Shown one piece after another: positions 36,082-45,355 of a stretch of DNA of 64,000 bases. The translations under genes and the position numbers were made by a program. The notes under the pieces are model-generated. The model was not told the DNA's origin. It saw only the letters and a program-made list of their open reading frames with translations, and ran no database searches. Position 1 is the stretch's first letter. Each line of letters begins with the position of its first letter. This DNA is from Maricaulis alexandrii (GTDB lineage: Bacteria; Pseudomonadota; Alphaproteobacteria; Caulobacterales; Maricaulaceae), in assembly GCF_005871165.1 (NCBI RefSeq), contig NZ_SWKP01000011.1, positions 1 through 64,000 of the forward strand, written 5' to 3'.

Positions 36082-36435
36082 TGTCTGAAGACCTTTTTTG
36101 AGTTGGCGTGGTTGTCGCCACGCACGTGTGAAACCCCAGCGAGGCGGCGAGATGGGTGTCGCCCAAGGCGGATTCAAGGCGCAAAAATGGCCGAACTGCG
36201 GAGGCGTCACACACGGGTGGAAACAAACGCGTGATGACAGGCCTCGGCACCATTGCAGCGGCAGGCTCCCGCGTCCGGTGACAGGCTCCGGTCGCTCGCC
36301 CGGATGAAATTTCACTCATTTTCCGGACATGCGGCGTGTTAACGCATGCACAAGAGCGCGCTGGAGTGTTGCTTGCGGCCCCGCCTCATGCCAAACACGG
36401 GGCCGATTGTGACCTGACTGATTTTGGGGGCGTCC
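36082..36435. other. Divergent intergenic region between the barrel protein and cytochrome c genes
   Basis: The 354 bases hold no convincing gene. It contains the 5' regions of both divergent genes. A small hairpin, GCGTGG/CCACGC, spans about 36109-36126 close to the barrel gene. The stretch TGCAAT to TTTTTTG next to the barrel start is likely its leader. No clean promoter pair stands out. Confidence 0.4.
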
Positions 36436-37131
36436 ATGGGCGATCTCTTCTTTAACAAGATTGCCGGTGTAGTCATCGGAGCCGTTCTGGCCGTGATGGG
36501 CATCACCGAGCTGGGCCATATGCTGGTGCCGTCGCATGGCGCACACGAGCTGACGGCTGAAAACACCAGCTATCCGGTCGACTGGGCTTCGATCGAATCC
36601 GGTGCCGGCGGCGCGGCCGTCGAAGAGGACACCGGTCCGACCGACTATGGCGCACTTCTGGCCGCCGCCGATATCGCCAGCGGTGAGCGGGCTGCCCGCC
36701 GTTGTGCCTCCTGTCACACGTTCGAGCAGGGCGGCGCCAATGGCGTGGGTCCGAACCTCTGGGGTGTGGTCGGTGCCGAAATCGCCTCCCATGACGGCTT
36801 CTCCTATTCCGACGCGCTGACCAGCCTGGAAGGCAATTGGGACTTTGAACGCCTGAGCCACTTCATCGAGAACCCGAGCGCCTTCGCACCGGGTACGGCG
36901 ATGTCCTTCCGCGGTCTGCGTGACGAGGCCACCCGCATGGATCTCCTGGTCTATCTGCGCAGCCTGTCCGACAATCCGCTGCCGCTGCCGGCGGCTGACG
37001 AGGTGGCCGAGGACGTGACCGAGATGGCCGAGGACGCCGCTGACGCCATGGGCGACATGGCCGACGAAGCGACCGAGACGGCGGCTGAAATGGCGCCTGA
37101 AACGAACGACGAGCCGAACGGCGACCACTAG
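36436..37131 (+). CDS. Membrane-anchored c-type cytochrome (CycM/c552-like)
   Basis: The 231-residue protein has an N-terminal membrane anchor (KIAGVVIGAVLAVMGITEL). A class I cytochrome c domain follows, with heme motif CASCH at 90-94, the PNLWGVVG segment, GFSYSDAL and the distal-Met stretch GTAMSFRGL. After residue about 180 a low-complexity acidic tail runs DEVAEDVTEMAEDAADAMGD and onwards. It is a periplasmic electron carrier, likely in the respiratory chain. ATG 36436 follows GGGGGCG. Confidence 0.88.
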   Translation: MGDLFFNKIAGVVIGAVLAVMGITELGHMLVPSHGAHELTAENTSYPVDWASIESGAGGAAVEEDTGPTDYGALLAAADIASGERAARRCASCHTFEQGGANGVGPNLWGVVGAEIASHDGFSYSDALTSLEGNWDFERLSHFIENPSAFAPGTAMSFRGLRDEATRMDLLVYLRSLSDNPLPLPAADEVAEDVTEMAEDAADAMGDMADEATETAAEMAPETNDEPNGDH

Positions 37132-37157
37132 ACTCCGCCTCCCGCATCAAAAATCAG

Positions 37158-37187
37158 AAGGCCCGGCTGGTTTCAGCCGGGCCTTTT
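37158..37187 (+). terminator. Bidirectional intrinsic terminator
   Basis: A perfect stem, AAGGCCCGGCTG/CAGCCGGGCCTT, with a GTTT loop and TTTT tail lies 26 bases after the cytochrome stop. The symmetrical A/T flanks would also stop the convergent NlpC/P60 gene on the minus strand. Confidence 0.85.
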
Positions 37188-37201
37188 GCTTTGGGAATCA
37201 G

Positions 37202-38071
37202 TCAGCCGGCGGTGGGGTCGAGCGGCACGCGCACAATCGTCCGCACCGGATTCTCCGCGTCCCGGATACGGGCCTCCGCCTCGGCAAACGGCTCCAGCGT
37301 CGTGTCCATCGTGTGGCCGTTGGCGTGCAGGAAAAACTCGCTGTCGGTCATGATGCCGACATGGCCGGGCCAGAAGACGACATCGCCGCGCTGGCGGTCC
37401 GGATCGGCCGTCACATCCGGCCAGCGCGCCTTCAGGGCCGCTTCCTGCTGGTCGGCATCGCGCGGGGCATCAAAGCCCGCCGCCCGCATCGCCATCTGCA
37501 GCAGGCCGGAACAATCCAGACCCAGGCTTTCCTTGCCGCCCCACAAATAGGGCGTGCCGAGAAAGGCTTCCGCGACCGCCACGAAGTCCGGCGCCGTCAC
37601 ATCCAGGGCCGCCGTATGGGCCTCGATCACCCAACCCAACCCCTTGGCTTCAACGAACCGTCCCTGGCGCTCACCGGCATCAAAACAGGCATTGAGGCTG
37701 AGCAGGCATTCCGGCGCTGTCTTGATGTCCGGCTCGGAGAAGGCATAGGTGCGCAGCACGCTGATCTTGCGGCTGACCGGCAGGACGGCATGGGTGAAGC
37801 CGCTCAGATCGACCCAGCCGACATAACCGCCAGCCCGGGAAAAACCCCAGGCCCAGCCGTCCACCTCTTCCAGAACTGCGAAAACCTCGCCGCACAAAAC
37901 CTGGTCATCCATGGCACCGGTCGGTGACGGCGTCCGGCGGATCGGCGCGGCCGGGACATGGCATTGCCGGTCGACCGGCTCAACAAAGCGCTCGGCCTCG
38001 ACCTGTCCCTTCAGATGCGCGGCTGCGAGATCGGGACGGGCGGGTGTGAGACGGGGATCCAGTTGGGGCAT
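37202..38071 (-). CDS. NlpC/P60-family C40 peptidase with SH3-like domains
   Basis: The 289-residue protein has SH3-like domains (about 50-135, including VLEEVDGWAWGFSRAGGYVGW) and a C-terminal C40 domain (about 155-265). The catalytic Cys is in GLDCSGLLQMAM and the His in GHVGIMTDSEF. It cleaves peptidoglycan or modifies its stem peptide. No signal peptide is evident. Its start overlaps the MarR gene by 61 bases; the overlap lies in the MarR tail, which may therefore be extended. Confidence 0.9.
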   Translation of the reverse strand: MPQLDPRLTPARPDLAAAHLKGQVEAERFVEPVDRQCHVPAAPIRRTPSPTGAMDDQVLCGEVFAVLEEVDGWAWGFSRAGGYVGWVDLSGFTHAVLPVSRKISVLRTYAFSEPDIKTAPECLLSLNACFDAGERQGRFVEAKGLGWVIEAHTAALDVTAPDFVAVAEAFLGTPYLWGGKESLGLDCSGLLQMAMRAAGFDAPRDADQQEAALKARWPDVTADPDRQRGDVVFWPGHVGIMTDSEFFLHANGHTMDTTLEPFAEAEARIRDAENPVRTIVRVPLDPTAG

Positions 38072-38412
38072 GTCCGGGTTTCCTCGGCGCGTAGAGCGAC
38101 ACGTTCGCCGTAATCGTACAGAAACACGGCCCCTTTGACAGTCCGGTGTACCGAGACGTCCCGCTTGTCGGCCTGGTCCTTCTTGCGCCGGACGAAGCCC
38201 TGGCGTTCCAGCACATCCAGGGCCCGTGTCACGGCCGGTTTGGGCAGGTCAAGCTGTTTGGACAAGTCCCGCACGGCATGCGGGCCGGGCCGCATGAAGA
38301 TGGCGAGTAGGAGCGCAAACTGGCGCGCCGTCAGGTCCGCGGTCGCCCCGCGGACACTGTCAGCCGACACTCGTCGCATCATCTCAAGCGAAGTCATCGC
38401 CTGCGACGCCAT
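38011..38412 (-). CDS. MarR-family winged-helix regulator
   Basis: The 133-residue protein has the winged-helix core of MarR/DUF-type repressors: LTARQFALLLAIFMRPGPHAVRDLSKQL, then PKPAVTRALDVLERQGFVRRKKDQADKRDVSV. It starts after GGGAG at ATG 38412. The last 20 residues are proline-rich and read into the NlpC gene, giving an unusually long same-strand overlap of 61 bases. It possibly regulates that gene or itself. Confidence 0.85.
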   Translation of the reverse strand: MASQAMTSLEMMRRVSADSVRGATADLTARQFALLLAIFMRPGPHAVRDLSKQLDLPKPAVTRALDVLERQGFVRRKKDQADKRDVSVHRTVKGAVFLYDYGERVALRAEETRTCPNWIPVSHPPVPISQPRI

Positions 38413-38447
38413 GGATACGCTCCCGAAGAAAAAGCCGTCTATCGGCC

Positions 38448-39806
38448 CTAATCTTGGAACCGCTCCTTGAGCATTTGGTAAACGGCGCGCGCGGCATGCA
38501 TGTCGCCCCCCTTGGGACGGCCCGGACGCTCCTTGGGATTCCAGGCGAAAATGTCGAAATGCATCCAGGCGGCATCGCCGACGAAGCGCCGCAGGAAAAG
38601 CGCCGCCGTGATCGATCCGGCCATCGGCATTGCCGTGGAATTGACGATGTCGGAAATCTCGCCGTCGATATCGGCCTCATAGCCATCCCAGAGCGGCATG
38701 CGCCAGACCGGATCGGCGACCTTGAGCGCTGAAGCGGACAGGTCTGCGGCCAGCATGTCGTCATCGGTATAGAAAGGCGCCACTTCCGGCCCCAGCGCGA
38801 CGCGGGCGGCGCCGGTCAGCGTGGCAAAATCAAGCAGGAGGTCGACATCATGCTCGGTCGCCTTTGCCAAAGCATCGGCCAGGACGAGACGCCCCTCGGC
38901 ATCGGTATTGTCCACCTCGACCGTGAGCCCCTTGCGGGAATCCAGCACATCGCCCGGGCGGAAAGCACCGGCCCCGACCGCATTCTCCACCGCCGGCACC
39001 AGCAGATGCAGGCGCACCGGCAAGCGGGCCGCCATGATCATCTTGGCCAGGCCCATCGCATTGGCGGCTCCGCCCATATCCTTCTTCATCAGGCGCATGA
39101 ATTGCGCGGCCTTGAGATCCAGACCGCCCGTGTCGAAGCAGACCCCCTTGCCGACCAGGGCCAGGCGGGGGTGGTTCTCGTCACCCCATTCCAGCTCCAG
39201 CAGACGCGGCGCTTCCGCCGCTGCCCGCCCGACCGCATGGATCATGGGATAGTTCTGGGCCAGCAGATCATCACCGCGCACCACCGAGACCTGGGCGCCA
39301 TAGGCATCGGCCAGTTCGCGGAAGGCCGCTTCCAGCCCCTCCGGTCCCATCCGGTCGGCCGGCGTGTTGACCAGGTCCCGGGTCAGCGTGACAGACGCCA
39401 CGATGGCGGCCGCCTCGTCCGCATCGGCCCCCTTGGGCGGCACCAGGCGGGCCGGTTTGCGATCAGCCTTCTTGAACGCTGTGAAGCCGTAACCGCCCAG
39501 CCCCCAGGCCGTCATGGCCAGAGTCTCATCCCAATCTTCCGGCAATGCCTCGATCGCCCAATCGCCTTCCGGCAGCTTGCGGGCCGCCGCTCCGAGCGCG
39601 AACACATCCTTGCCCTCGCCAATCCCGAGCCAGGCCGCGCTGTCGGAGTCGGACGGCCAGAGAACAATCTGGCCCGCCTGCCCCGTGAAGCCCGCCGCCA
39701 GGGGCTTCAACCCGGCCGGGAGTGCGTCCACCAGGCGCGCGGCATCGGCCTTGCTGACAAGCTTGAGGGCCAACCCCTCGCCTGTAGGTGCAAAAATATC
39801 GCTCAT
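38448..39806 (-). CDS. M17 leucyl aminopeptidase family protein
   Basis: The 452-residue metallopeptidase has the C-terminal M17 catalytic domain: VGKGVCFDTGGLDLK (metal Asp), MKKDMGGAANAMG and VDNTDAEGRLVLADAL (metal Asp and Glu). The N-terminal domain is shorter than in PepA. It hydrolyses N-terminal leucine or other residues with two divalent metals. GAGG lies before ATG 39806. Confidence 0.93.
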   Translation of the reverse strand: MSDIFAPTGEGLALKLVSKADAARLVDALPAGLKPLAAGFTGQAGQIVLWPSDSDSAAWLGIGEGKDVFALGAAARKLPEGDWAIEALPEDWDETLAMTAWGLGGYGFTAFKKADRKPARLVPPKGADADEAAAIVASVTLTRDLVNTPADRMGPEGLEAAFRELADAYGAQVSVVRGDDLLAQNYPMIHAVGRAAAEAPRLLELEWGDENHPRLALVGKGVCFDTGGLDLKAAQFMRLMKKDMGGAANAMGLAKMIMAARLPVRLHLLVPAVENAVGAGAFRPGDVLDSRKGLTVEVDNTDAEGRLVLADALAKATEHDVDLLLDFATLTGAARVALGPEVAPFYTDDDMLAADLSASALKVADPVWRMPLWDGYEADIDGEISDIVNSTAMPMAGSITAALFLRRFVGDAAWMHFDIFAWNPKERPGRPKGGDMHAARAVYQMLKERFQD

Positions 39807-39916
39807 TGCCTCTTCGCCTTTTTTGCCGGGTTTGAAATCAACCCATCGTGATTAACCCATTTTTGACCGGGTCAGCGCAGTTTCAAGGCACGCTCACAGT
39901 AAACCGGCCGAAAACC

Positions 39917-40714
39917 ATGCGCCTGATCCATGCTCTGCTCCCGCTGACTGCCCTCACGCTCGCCGCCTGCGCCACCACGGCTGCAACGGAAGAGGAACAG
40001 GCTGTCATCGACACGATGAACGCGAACACGATCGTTCCGGCCTCGACAGCCGAACGCCAGGCGATTCGCAGCCAGGACATGCTGACCCAGGCAGCGTTCT
40101 GGGCCGAAGCCTATGAACTCAACCCGTCCGACCGGGAAGCCGCGCTGGAATTGTCGCTGGCCCTCCGCCAGCTGGGCAATCACCGCCGCGCCGCAGAAGT
40201 CGCCCAGCAGACGCTGGCGCTTTATCCTGACGACACCGACATCCTGCTCGCCCATGGCAGCGCGCTCGCCGCCGCCGGCCGCGGAGCCGCCGGGCTGGAC
40301 AGTCTGCGCCGCGCCAACCAGCTCGCTCCGGGCAATTGGCGGGTTCTGAACGCGCTGGGCGTGGCCCAGGAACAGGCCGGCCAGGCCGAGGCCGCCCGCC
40401 TCTCCTTCCGCCAGGCCATGGAGCTGGATCCGGGCAATCCGTCCATCCTGTCCAATCTGGCGCTGTCCTATGCCGCCGCCGGTGAAGCCGAGACCGCCGA
40501 ACGCATGCTGCGCGAAGCCATGATCCGCCCCGGCGCCGATGCCACCATTCGCCAGAACCTGGCCCTGGTGATCGCCCTGCAGGGCCGTTTCGACGAAGCC
40601 GAGACCATGGCCCGCGTCGATGTCACGCCGGAAATGGCCGAAGCCAACATGGCCTATATCCGCGCCATGCTGACCTCGCGCCGCCGCTATGACACGGTGA
40701 CGGCCGGCTACTGA
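39917..40714 (+). CDS. TPR lipoprotein of the Flp pilus locus (TadD-like)
   Basis: The 265-residue protein has a lipoprotein signal (LTALTLAAC, lipid on Cys). TPR repeats follow in the mature part (for example ALELSLALRQLGNHRRAAEVA, LAHGSALAAAGRGAAG, NALGVAQEQAGQAEAARL and SNLALSYAAAGEAETAERML). TadD proteins of this type help assemble the Tad secretion machine. ATG 39917 was chosen because the lipoprotein signal begins there. It ends overlapping the convergent OsmC gene by 7 bases and lies near the tad genes. Confidence 0.8.
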   Translation: MRLIHALLPLTALTLAACATTAATEEEQAVIDTMNANTIVPASTAERQAIRSQDMLTQAAFWAEAYELNPSDREAALELSLALRQLGNHRRAAEVAQQTLALYPDDTDILLAHGSALAAAGRGAAGLDSLRRANQLAPGNWRVLNALGVAQEQAGQAEAARLSFRQAMELDPGNPSILSNLALSYAAAGEAETAERMLREAMIRPGADATIRQNLALVIALQGRFDEAETMARVDVTPEMAEANMAYIRAMLTSRRRYDTVTAGY

Positions 40715-41181
40715 TCCGCCACGCGGTAATCCGCCTCGCAGGTCACCGGAAACCGTACAGACCGGGCAATAAAGCAGTATTTGTGTATCTCTGCATGGAT
40801 CGAATCGGCCCTGGCCGCGTCCATGCCCGGCGCCAGCGTGATCACTGGCCGCAGGGTCGCCCGCACGAACTGGCCCGCCCCGTCCGGCGCGGTTTCGCCA
40901 ATTCCCTCGGGACAATCCTCATATCCCGTCACCACAATCCCCGCCACGCTGGCCAGGTGGAGATACCAGAGCATGTGACAGGCCGAGAGGGCCGAGAGAA
41001 GCATGTCTTCAGGATTGTGCAGGCCGGAATCGCCGCCCAGAAGCGGGTCATTGGAACACAGGACCACGGGTTTCCCCGGTGTTTCGACCTGCCAGGTCCG
41101 GTCATAGGCCTTGTAAGCGGAGGTGCCGGTGCCGCGATTGCCGGTCCAGGCGATACGGGCCGTGCAGGCGTGTTCGGTCAT
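40708..41181 (-). CDS. OsmC-family peroxiredoxin
   Basis: The 157-residue OsmC/Ohr-type protein has catalytic cysteines in LSALSACHMLWYL and IHKYCFIARSVRFPVTCEA. It detoxifies organic hydroperoxides with thiol reductants. The N-terminus includes the redox-surrounding KPVVLCSNDPLLGG. It converges with the TPR lipoprotein gene (7-base overlap). Confidence 0.88.
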   Translation of the reverse strand: MTEHACTARIAWTGNRGTGTSAYKAYDRTWQVETPGKPVVLCSNDPLLGGDSGLHNPEDMLLSALSACHMLWYLHLASVAGIVVTGYEDCPEGIGETAPDGAGQFVRATLRPVITLAPGMDAARADSIHAEIHKYCFIARSVRFPVTCEADYRVADQ

Positions 41182-41238
41182 GTTCGTCTCCCGTTTGCGC
41201 CGGGAGATAGACCCGGTTGCTCGGGTCCGGCAAGCGGC

Positions 41239-41772
41239 TCAGGACACGCCGACCGGAGGCGGGGGCGGGGGCGGAGGCGGCGGCGGTCCGTCAGCCTCGT
41301 CCAGCGCCTTCAGGGGGAAGTCCTTGCGCAGCAACGGTGTCACCATGGTGTGGTCAAAGCGGAAATCCTCGACGAGCTCCCGCAATTCCGCCGGGGCCCG
41401 ACCGTCCTTGGACTGTTCCGAACCGCGATAGAGCGCGTAGAGACGCAGATAATTCTTGTCGTCGAGCGAGAGCGAGGTGTCATCCAGACGGGAACACACC
41501 GTCACAAGACGCTGCACGGCCTGGCGTCTTCGGCCTGCCTTCATTTCGACCATGGCCGTCGCCAGACCCACTTTCCAGCCCATGTCGGCATAGTGGGTCT
41601 TGGGCGCCTCCGCGAGGCGTTGCCGGGCGGAATCAATGTCGTCCAGGCTGAGCGCATGCATGGCCTCGCCGACCGCCTGGTCAGCCAGACGGATGTCTTC
41701 GCGGCGTTTCTCGGCCGATTTGCGCCCGGAAAACATGGGCTGTGTCCACCTGTGCAACATGTCTGACGCCAT
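41239..41772 (-). CDS. Tad-locus helical protein with polyproline tail
   Basis: The 177-residue protein is helical in its main part (DIRLADQAVGEAMHALSLDD, GLATAMVEMKAGRRRQAVQRL) and ends with eleven consecutive prolines followed by VGVS. It is on the same strand as tadC and 25 bases downstream, so probably cotranscribed with the tad cluster. I do not recognise it; TPR-like packing is possible. Start alternatives exist at 41736 (MFSGRK) and 41760, neither with a clear ribosome site. The Pro run is encoded by G/C-rich repeats that are slippage-prone. Confidence 0.6.
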   Translation of the reverse strand: MASDMLHRWTQPMFSGRKSAEKRREDIRLADQAVGEAMHALSLDDIDSARQRLAEAPKTHYADMGWKVGLATAMVEMKAGRRRQAVQRLVTVCSRLDDTSLSLDDKNYLRLYALYRGSEQSKDGRAPAELRELVEDFRFDHTMVTPLLRKDFPLKALDEADGPPPPPPPPPPPVGVS

Positions 41773-41797
41773 ACAAATAACGCGCCAGCGCGATTTG

Positions 41798-42793
41798 TTA
41801 CATACTATTGAAGCGGATAATTGCCGGTCCGAGAATGACGACGAACAGAACCGGCAGGAAAAACACGATCATGGGCACGGTCAGCTTGGCCGGCAGGGAG
41901 GCAGCTTTCTTCTCCGCCGCGGCCAGGCGCATGTCCCGGTTTTCCTTCGCCATGACACGCAGGGCCTGCCCCAGGGGTGTACCATAACGCTCCGCCTGGA
42001 TCAGGGAGGTACACACGGCCTTCACGCCCGGATGGTTGGTCCGCTTGGCCAGGTTCTCATAGGCCGTGCGACGGTCCTGCAGGTAGGACAGCTCAGCCGT
42101 CGTCAGCGACAATTCCTCGGCCAGCTCGATCGATTGCGATCCGACCTCGGTGGACACCTTGTGGAAGGCCGCCTCGATCGACATGCCCGATTCCACACAG
42201 ATCAGCAGGAGGTCCAGCGCATCCGGGAAGGCCGCCATGATCGATTGCTGGCGCTTGGCGGCCAGATTGGAAAGGTAGAGGTTCGGCGCGTAATAGCCGA
42301 GCAGACCGAGGCCGAAGGAGAAACAGATCCGCGTGATCTGCGGCAGGCCGAAATCATTGACCACGAACACGTAGAACAACGCCCCGAGGAAGAGAATGAT
42401 CGGCGACGCCAGGCGGAAGAAGTAGAAGGCGACCGCCGGCCGGTTGCCGCGCATGCCGGCCTGCTGCAGCTTTTCCTGAAGCGCCGGGTCCTCGAACGCC
42501 TTTTGCAGGTTGAGCGAGTCCACGACCTTGCGCATCACACCCTTGGCTTCGGCGCCGCGGATGGATCCGCCTCGGCCGCGCGAAGCCTCTTCCATGGCTT
42601 CGCGGCTCTTGCGGCGCAATTCCTCGCGGCGGTTGTTCACCGACTTGATGCGCTTGTCGAGCTTGTCCGTGCTCAGCATCGGCGCGCTCAACGTCACGAT
42701 CGTGGCGAACACCAGAATCCCGCTGACCAGCATGATCAGGGATTCCGGGCTCGTCAGGAAATCGCGAATGTCGTTGAAGCCGATACCGAACAT
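41798..42793 (-). CDS. tadC: Tad pilus inner membrane platform protein TadC
   Basis: The 331-residue type II secretion F-domain protein has an N-terminal membrane helix, a cytoplasmic region and the F domain (about 190-320: FPDALDLLLICVESGMSIEAAF, GTPLGQALRVMAKENRDMR). The C-terminal membrane span contains TVPMIVFFLPVLFVVIL. With TadB it forms the platform on which pilin is polymerised. It is close to TadB in gene order (7-base gap). Confidence 0.92.
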   Translation of the reverse strand: MFGIGFNDIRDFLTSPESLIMLVSGILVFATIVTLSAPMLSTDKLDKRIKSVNNRREELRRKSREAMEEASRGRGGSIRGAEAKGVMRKVVDSLNLQKAFEDPALQEKLQQAGMRGNRPAVAFYFFRLASPIILFLGALFYVFVVNDFGLPQITRICFSFGLGLLGYYAPNLYLSNLAAKRQQSIMAAFPDALDLLLICVESGMSIEAAFHKVSTEVGSQSIELAEELSLTTAELSYLQDRRTAYENLAKRTNHPGVKAVCTSLIQAERYGTPLGQALRVMAKENRDMRLAAAEKKAASLPAKLTVPMIVFFLPVLFVVILGPAIIRFNSM

Positions 42794-42800
42794 GCCTGCC

Positions 42801-43793
42801 TCAGATCTTGAAATTGATCATGCCGCGCATGACCATGATGCCGATGAACATCCAGGTCGCCCCGCCCAGCAGCATCAGCTGACCGGTCGGATGGACGAAC
42901 ATCTGGCCCATGTAGGACGGCGTGGTGGCATAGACGATGCCCAGAACGCCCGGCGGCAGCGAGCCGATGATCGCGGCCGAGGACTTCGCTTCCGACGACA
43001 ACGCGCCGATTTTCTCGCGCATCATCTTGCGCGAGCGCAGCACGGTGGACAGGTTGGACAGGGTCTCGGCCAGATTGCCGCCCGTCTTCTGCTGGATGAC
43101 CAGAACGGTCCGGAAGAAGTTCAGCTCAGGCAGCGGCATGCGTTCACACATCCGGTCCAGACCGTCCGGCAGGGACACACCGACAGCGATCCCCTCGACC
43201 AAGAGCTGGAACTCACCACGCACCGGGTCCGGACTTTCCGCCGCGATGATCTTGAGACATTCATTCAGCGGCAGACCGGATTTCACACCGCGCGTGATCA
43301 CGTCCAGCGCATTGGCGAATTCCGAAGTGAATTGCTTCTGGCGGCGACCGCGCAGGAATCCCAGCCACCAACGCGGAAAGCCGAAGGTGCAGATCAGGGC
43401 CGCCATGCCGGTCACGACCAGGTTCTGGCCCGTGATGAAGGCAATCAGTGTGCCGGCCACGCCAGTGCCCGCGGAAATCATCCAGAAGGTCGTCGGCGTG
43501 AAGGACATGCCGGCCTGCTGGATTCGCGCCTTGATGGTCAGGGTCTTCTTGCGCTGGTCACGCTGGCGCTGTTCCAGATCCTTCAGGGATTCCTGGACCT
43601 GGCGCTTTCGTTGGGCGGCCTGGTCGAGCGCCGAGGTCTGGCGCTTGCCCCGCTGGAGGCCGCTTCCGACCGCACGATTGACGCGTTTTTTCGACTGGGC
43701 ATCGCCCGCCGCACCGGCAGCGACCCAACCGATGCCGCCGACGGCGACGAAGGCCGCGAGGGCGGCCAGCATGAACATCATGTCCGGATTCAT
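42801..43793 (-). CDS. tadB: Tad pilus inner membrane platform protein TadB
   Basis: The 330-residue protein has the F domain (ANALDVITRGVKSGLPLNECLK, GVSLPDGLDRMCERMPLPELN and FRTVLVIQQKTGGNLAETL). Membrane segments lie at both ends. It is a paralogue of TadC and the other half of the platform. It starts 2 bases after cpaF stops, so translation is likely coupled. Confidence 0.93.
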   Translation of the reverse strand: MNPDMMFMLAALAAFVAVGGIGWVAAGAAGDAQSKKRVNRAVGSGLQRGKRQTSALDQAAQRKRQVQESLKDLEQRQRDQRKKTLTIKARIQQAGMSFTPTTFWMISAGTGVAGTLIAFITGQNLVVTGMAALICTFGFPRWWLGFLRGRRQKQFTSEFANALDVITRGVKSGLPLNECLKIIAAESPDPVRGEFQLLVEGIAVGVSLPDGLDRMCERMPLPELNFFRTVLVIQQKTGGNLAETLSNLSTVLRSRKMMREKIGALSSEAKSSAAIIGSLPPGVLGIVYATTPSYMGQMFVHPTGQLMLLGGATWMFIGIMVMRGMINFKI

Positions 43794-43795
43794 TC

Positions 43796-45349
43796 TCAGG
43801 CCTCCGCAGCGTCGAGCGCGTTCGCGAGTTCTCGCTCGAGACCGAAATAGCGCGCCCGGTCCCAGAACTTCGGACGGGCGATGCCGGTGGACACGTGGCG
43901 ACCGGAAATCCGGCCATGCTCGTCCTCGCCCTGGATCTCGTACAGAAAGAGGTCCTGGGTCACGACGACGTCGCCTTCCATGCCGATCACTTCGGTGATG
44001 TGGGTGATCTTCCGTGAACCGTCGCGCAAGCGGGCGGCCTGGATCACGACATCGATCGAGCCGACGATCATTTCTCGGATCGTCTTGGCCGGCAGGTTGT
44101 AACCGCCCATCGTGATCATGGATTCGATACGGGACAGGCCTTCGCGCGGCGAGTTGGCGTGCAGCGTGCCCATCGAGCCGTCGTGACCGGTGTTCATGGC
44201 CTGCAGGAGGTCGAACGCCTCCGGGCCACGCACCTCACCCACGATGATCCGTTCCGGACGCATACGCAGACAGTTCTTGACCAGATCGCGCATGGTGACC
44301 TGACCGGACCCTTCCAGGTTCGGCGGACGCGTTTCCAGGCGGACCACGTGCGGCTGCTGCAGCTGCAGTTCGGCGGCGTCTTCGCAGGTGACCACGCGCT
44401 CATCTTCCTCGATGAAGCCGGTCATGCAGTTCAGCAGGGTCGTCTTACCGGAACCCGTACCGCCCGAGATCAGCACGTTACAGCGCGAGGCGCCGATGAT
44501 TTCCAGAACCTTAGCGCCTTCAGGCGAGATGGAGTTGAACTCCACCAGGTTCCGCATCGTCAGCTTGTCTTTCTTGAACTTACGAATGGTCAGGGTCGGA
44601 CCATCCAGCGCCAGCGGCGGTGCGATCACGTTGACACGCGAACCGTCCATCAGGCGGGCGTCACAGATCGGCGAGCTTTCATCGACCCGGCGGCCGACCT
44701 GGCTCACGATCCGCTGACAGATATTCATCAGCTGGGCATTGTCCCGGAAGCGGATATTGGTCTTCTCGACCTTGCCGTTCACTTCGATGAAGACGTCATC
44801 GGCGCCGTTGACCATGATGTCGGCGATGTCATCGCGCGCCAGCAGGGGCTCCAGCGGACCGAAGCCCAGCACGTCGTTGCAGATATCCTGGAGCAGTTGT
44901 TCCTGCTCCGCGATCGACATGGCGACATTCTTGATCGAGATGATCTCGGTGACGATGTCGCGGATCTCTTCGGCCGCCGTCTCATTGTCGAGACGCGCCA
45001 GCTGGCCCAGATCGATCGTGTCGATCAGCGCGTTGAAGATCGTCGTCTTGATCGCATAGTATTCTTCGGACCGTCCGCCGGGATCCGCGGCGGCGCGGGC
45101 GGCCGTCCGGGCCGCCGGTTTCGGCGCAGGTTTCGGGGCCGGCTTGGCCGACTGGAAACCCTGGGGCTTGGGAGCCGGTTTCGGCGCAGGTTTGGGGGCC
45201 GGTTTCGGCGCCGGCGCAGGGGCGGGAGCCGCCGACTGGGCCGGCGGTTCGGTTCGGGTTTCGGCATGCGAATCCGCCGACGGCGCCGCGGGCGGCGGCG
45301 CCGATGGGGCTGGACGTGATGTAGGACCTCCGGCGCGCTTGCCGAACAT
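43796..45349 (-). CDS. cpaF: Tad pilus assembly ATPase CpaF/TadA
   Basis: The 517-residue type II/IV secretion ATPase has Walker [15 protein letters not shown], an Asp box, Walker [21 protein letters not shown] and a His box [16 protein letters not shown]. The N-terminal about 85 residues are a low-complexity Ala/Pro/Lys region (repeated PAPKP units), much longer than the family core requires. It powers pilus extension. It precedes tadB and tadC in the usual order, and cpaE is upstream by 6 bases. Confidence 0.94.
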   Translation of the reverse strand: MFGKRAGGPTSRPAPSAPPPAAPSADSHAETRTEPPAQSAAPAPAPAPKPAPKPAPKPAPKPQGFQSAKPAPKPAPKPAARTAARAAADPGGRSEEYYAIKTTIFNALIDTIDLGQLARLDNETAAEEIRDIVTEIISIKNVAMSIAEQEQLLQDICNDVLGFGPLEPLLARDDIADIMVNGADDVFIEVNGKVEKTNIRFRDNAQLMNICQRIVSQVGRRVDESSPICDARLMDGSRVNVIAPPLALDGPTLTIRKFKKDKLTMRNLVEFNSISPEGAKVLEIIGASRCNVLISGGTGSGKTTLLNCMTGFIEEDERVVTCEDAAELQLQQPHVVRLETRPPNLEGSGQVTMRDLVKNCLRMRPERIIVGEVRGPEAFDLLQAMNTGHDGSMGTLHANSPREGLSRIESMITMGGYNLPAKTIREMIVGSIDVVIQAARLRDGSRKITHITEVIGMEGDVVVTQDLFLYEIQGEDEHGRISGRHVSTGIARPKFWDRARYFGLERELANALDAAEA

Positions 45350-45355
45350 GGCGCA

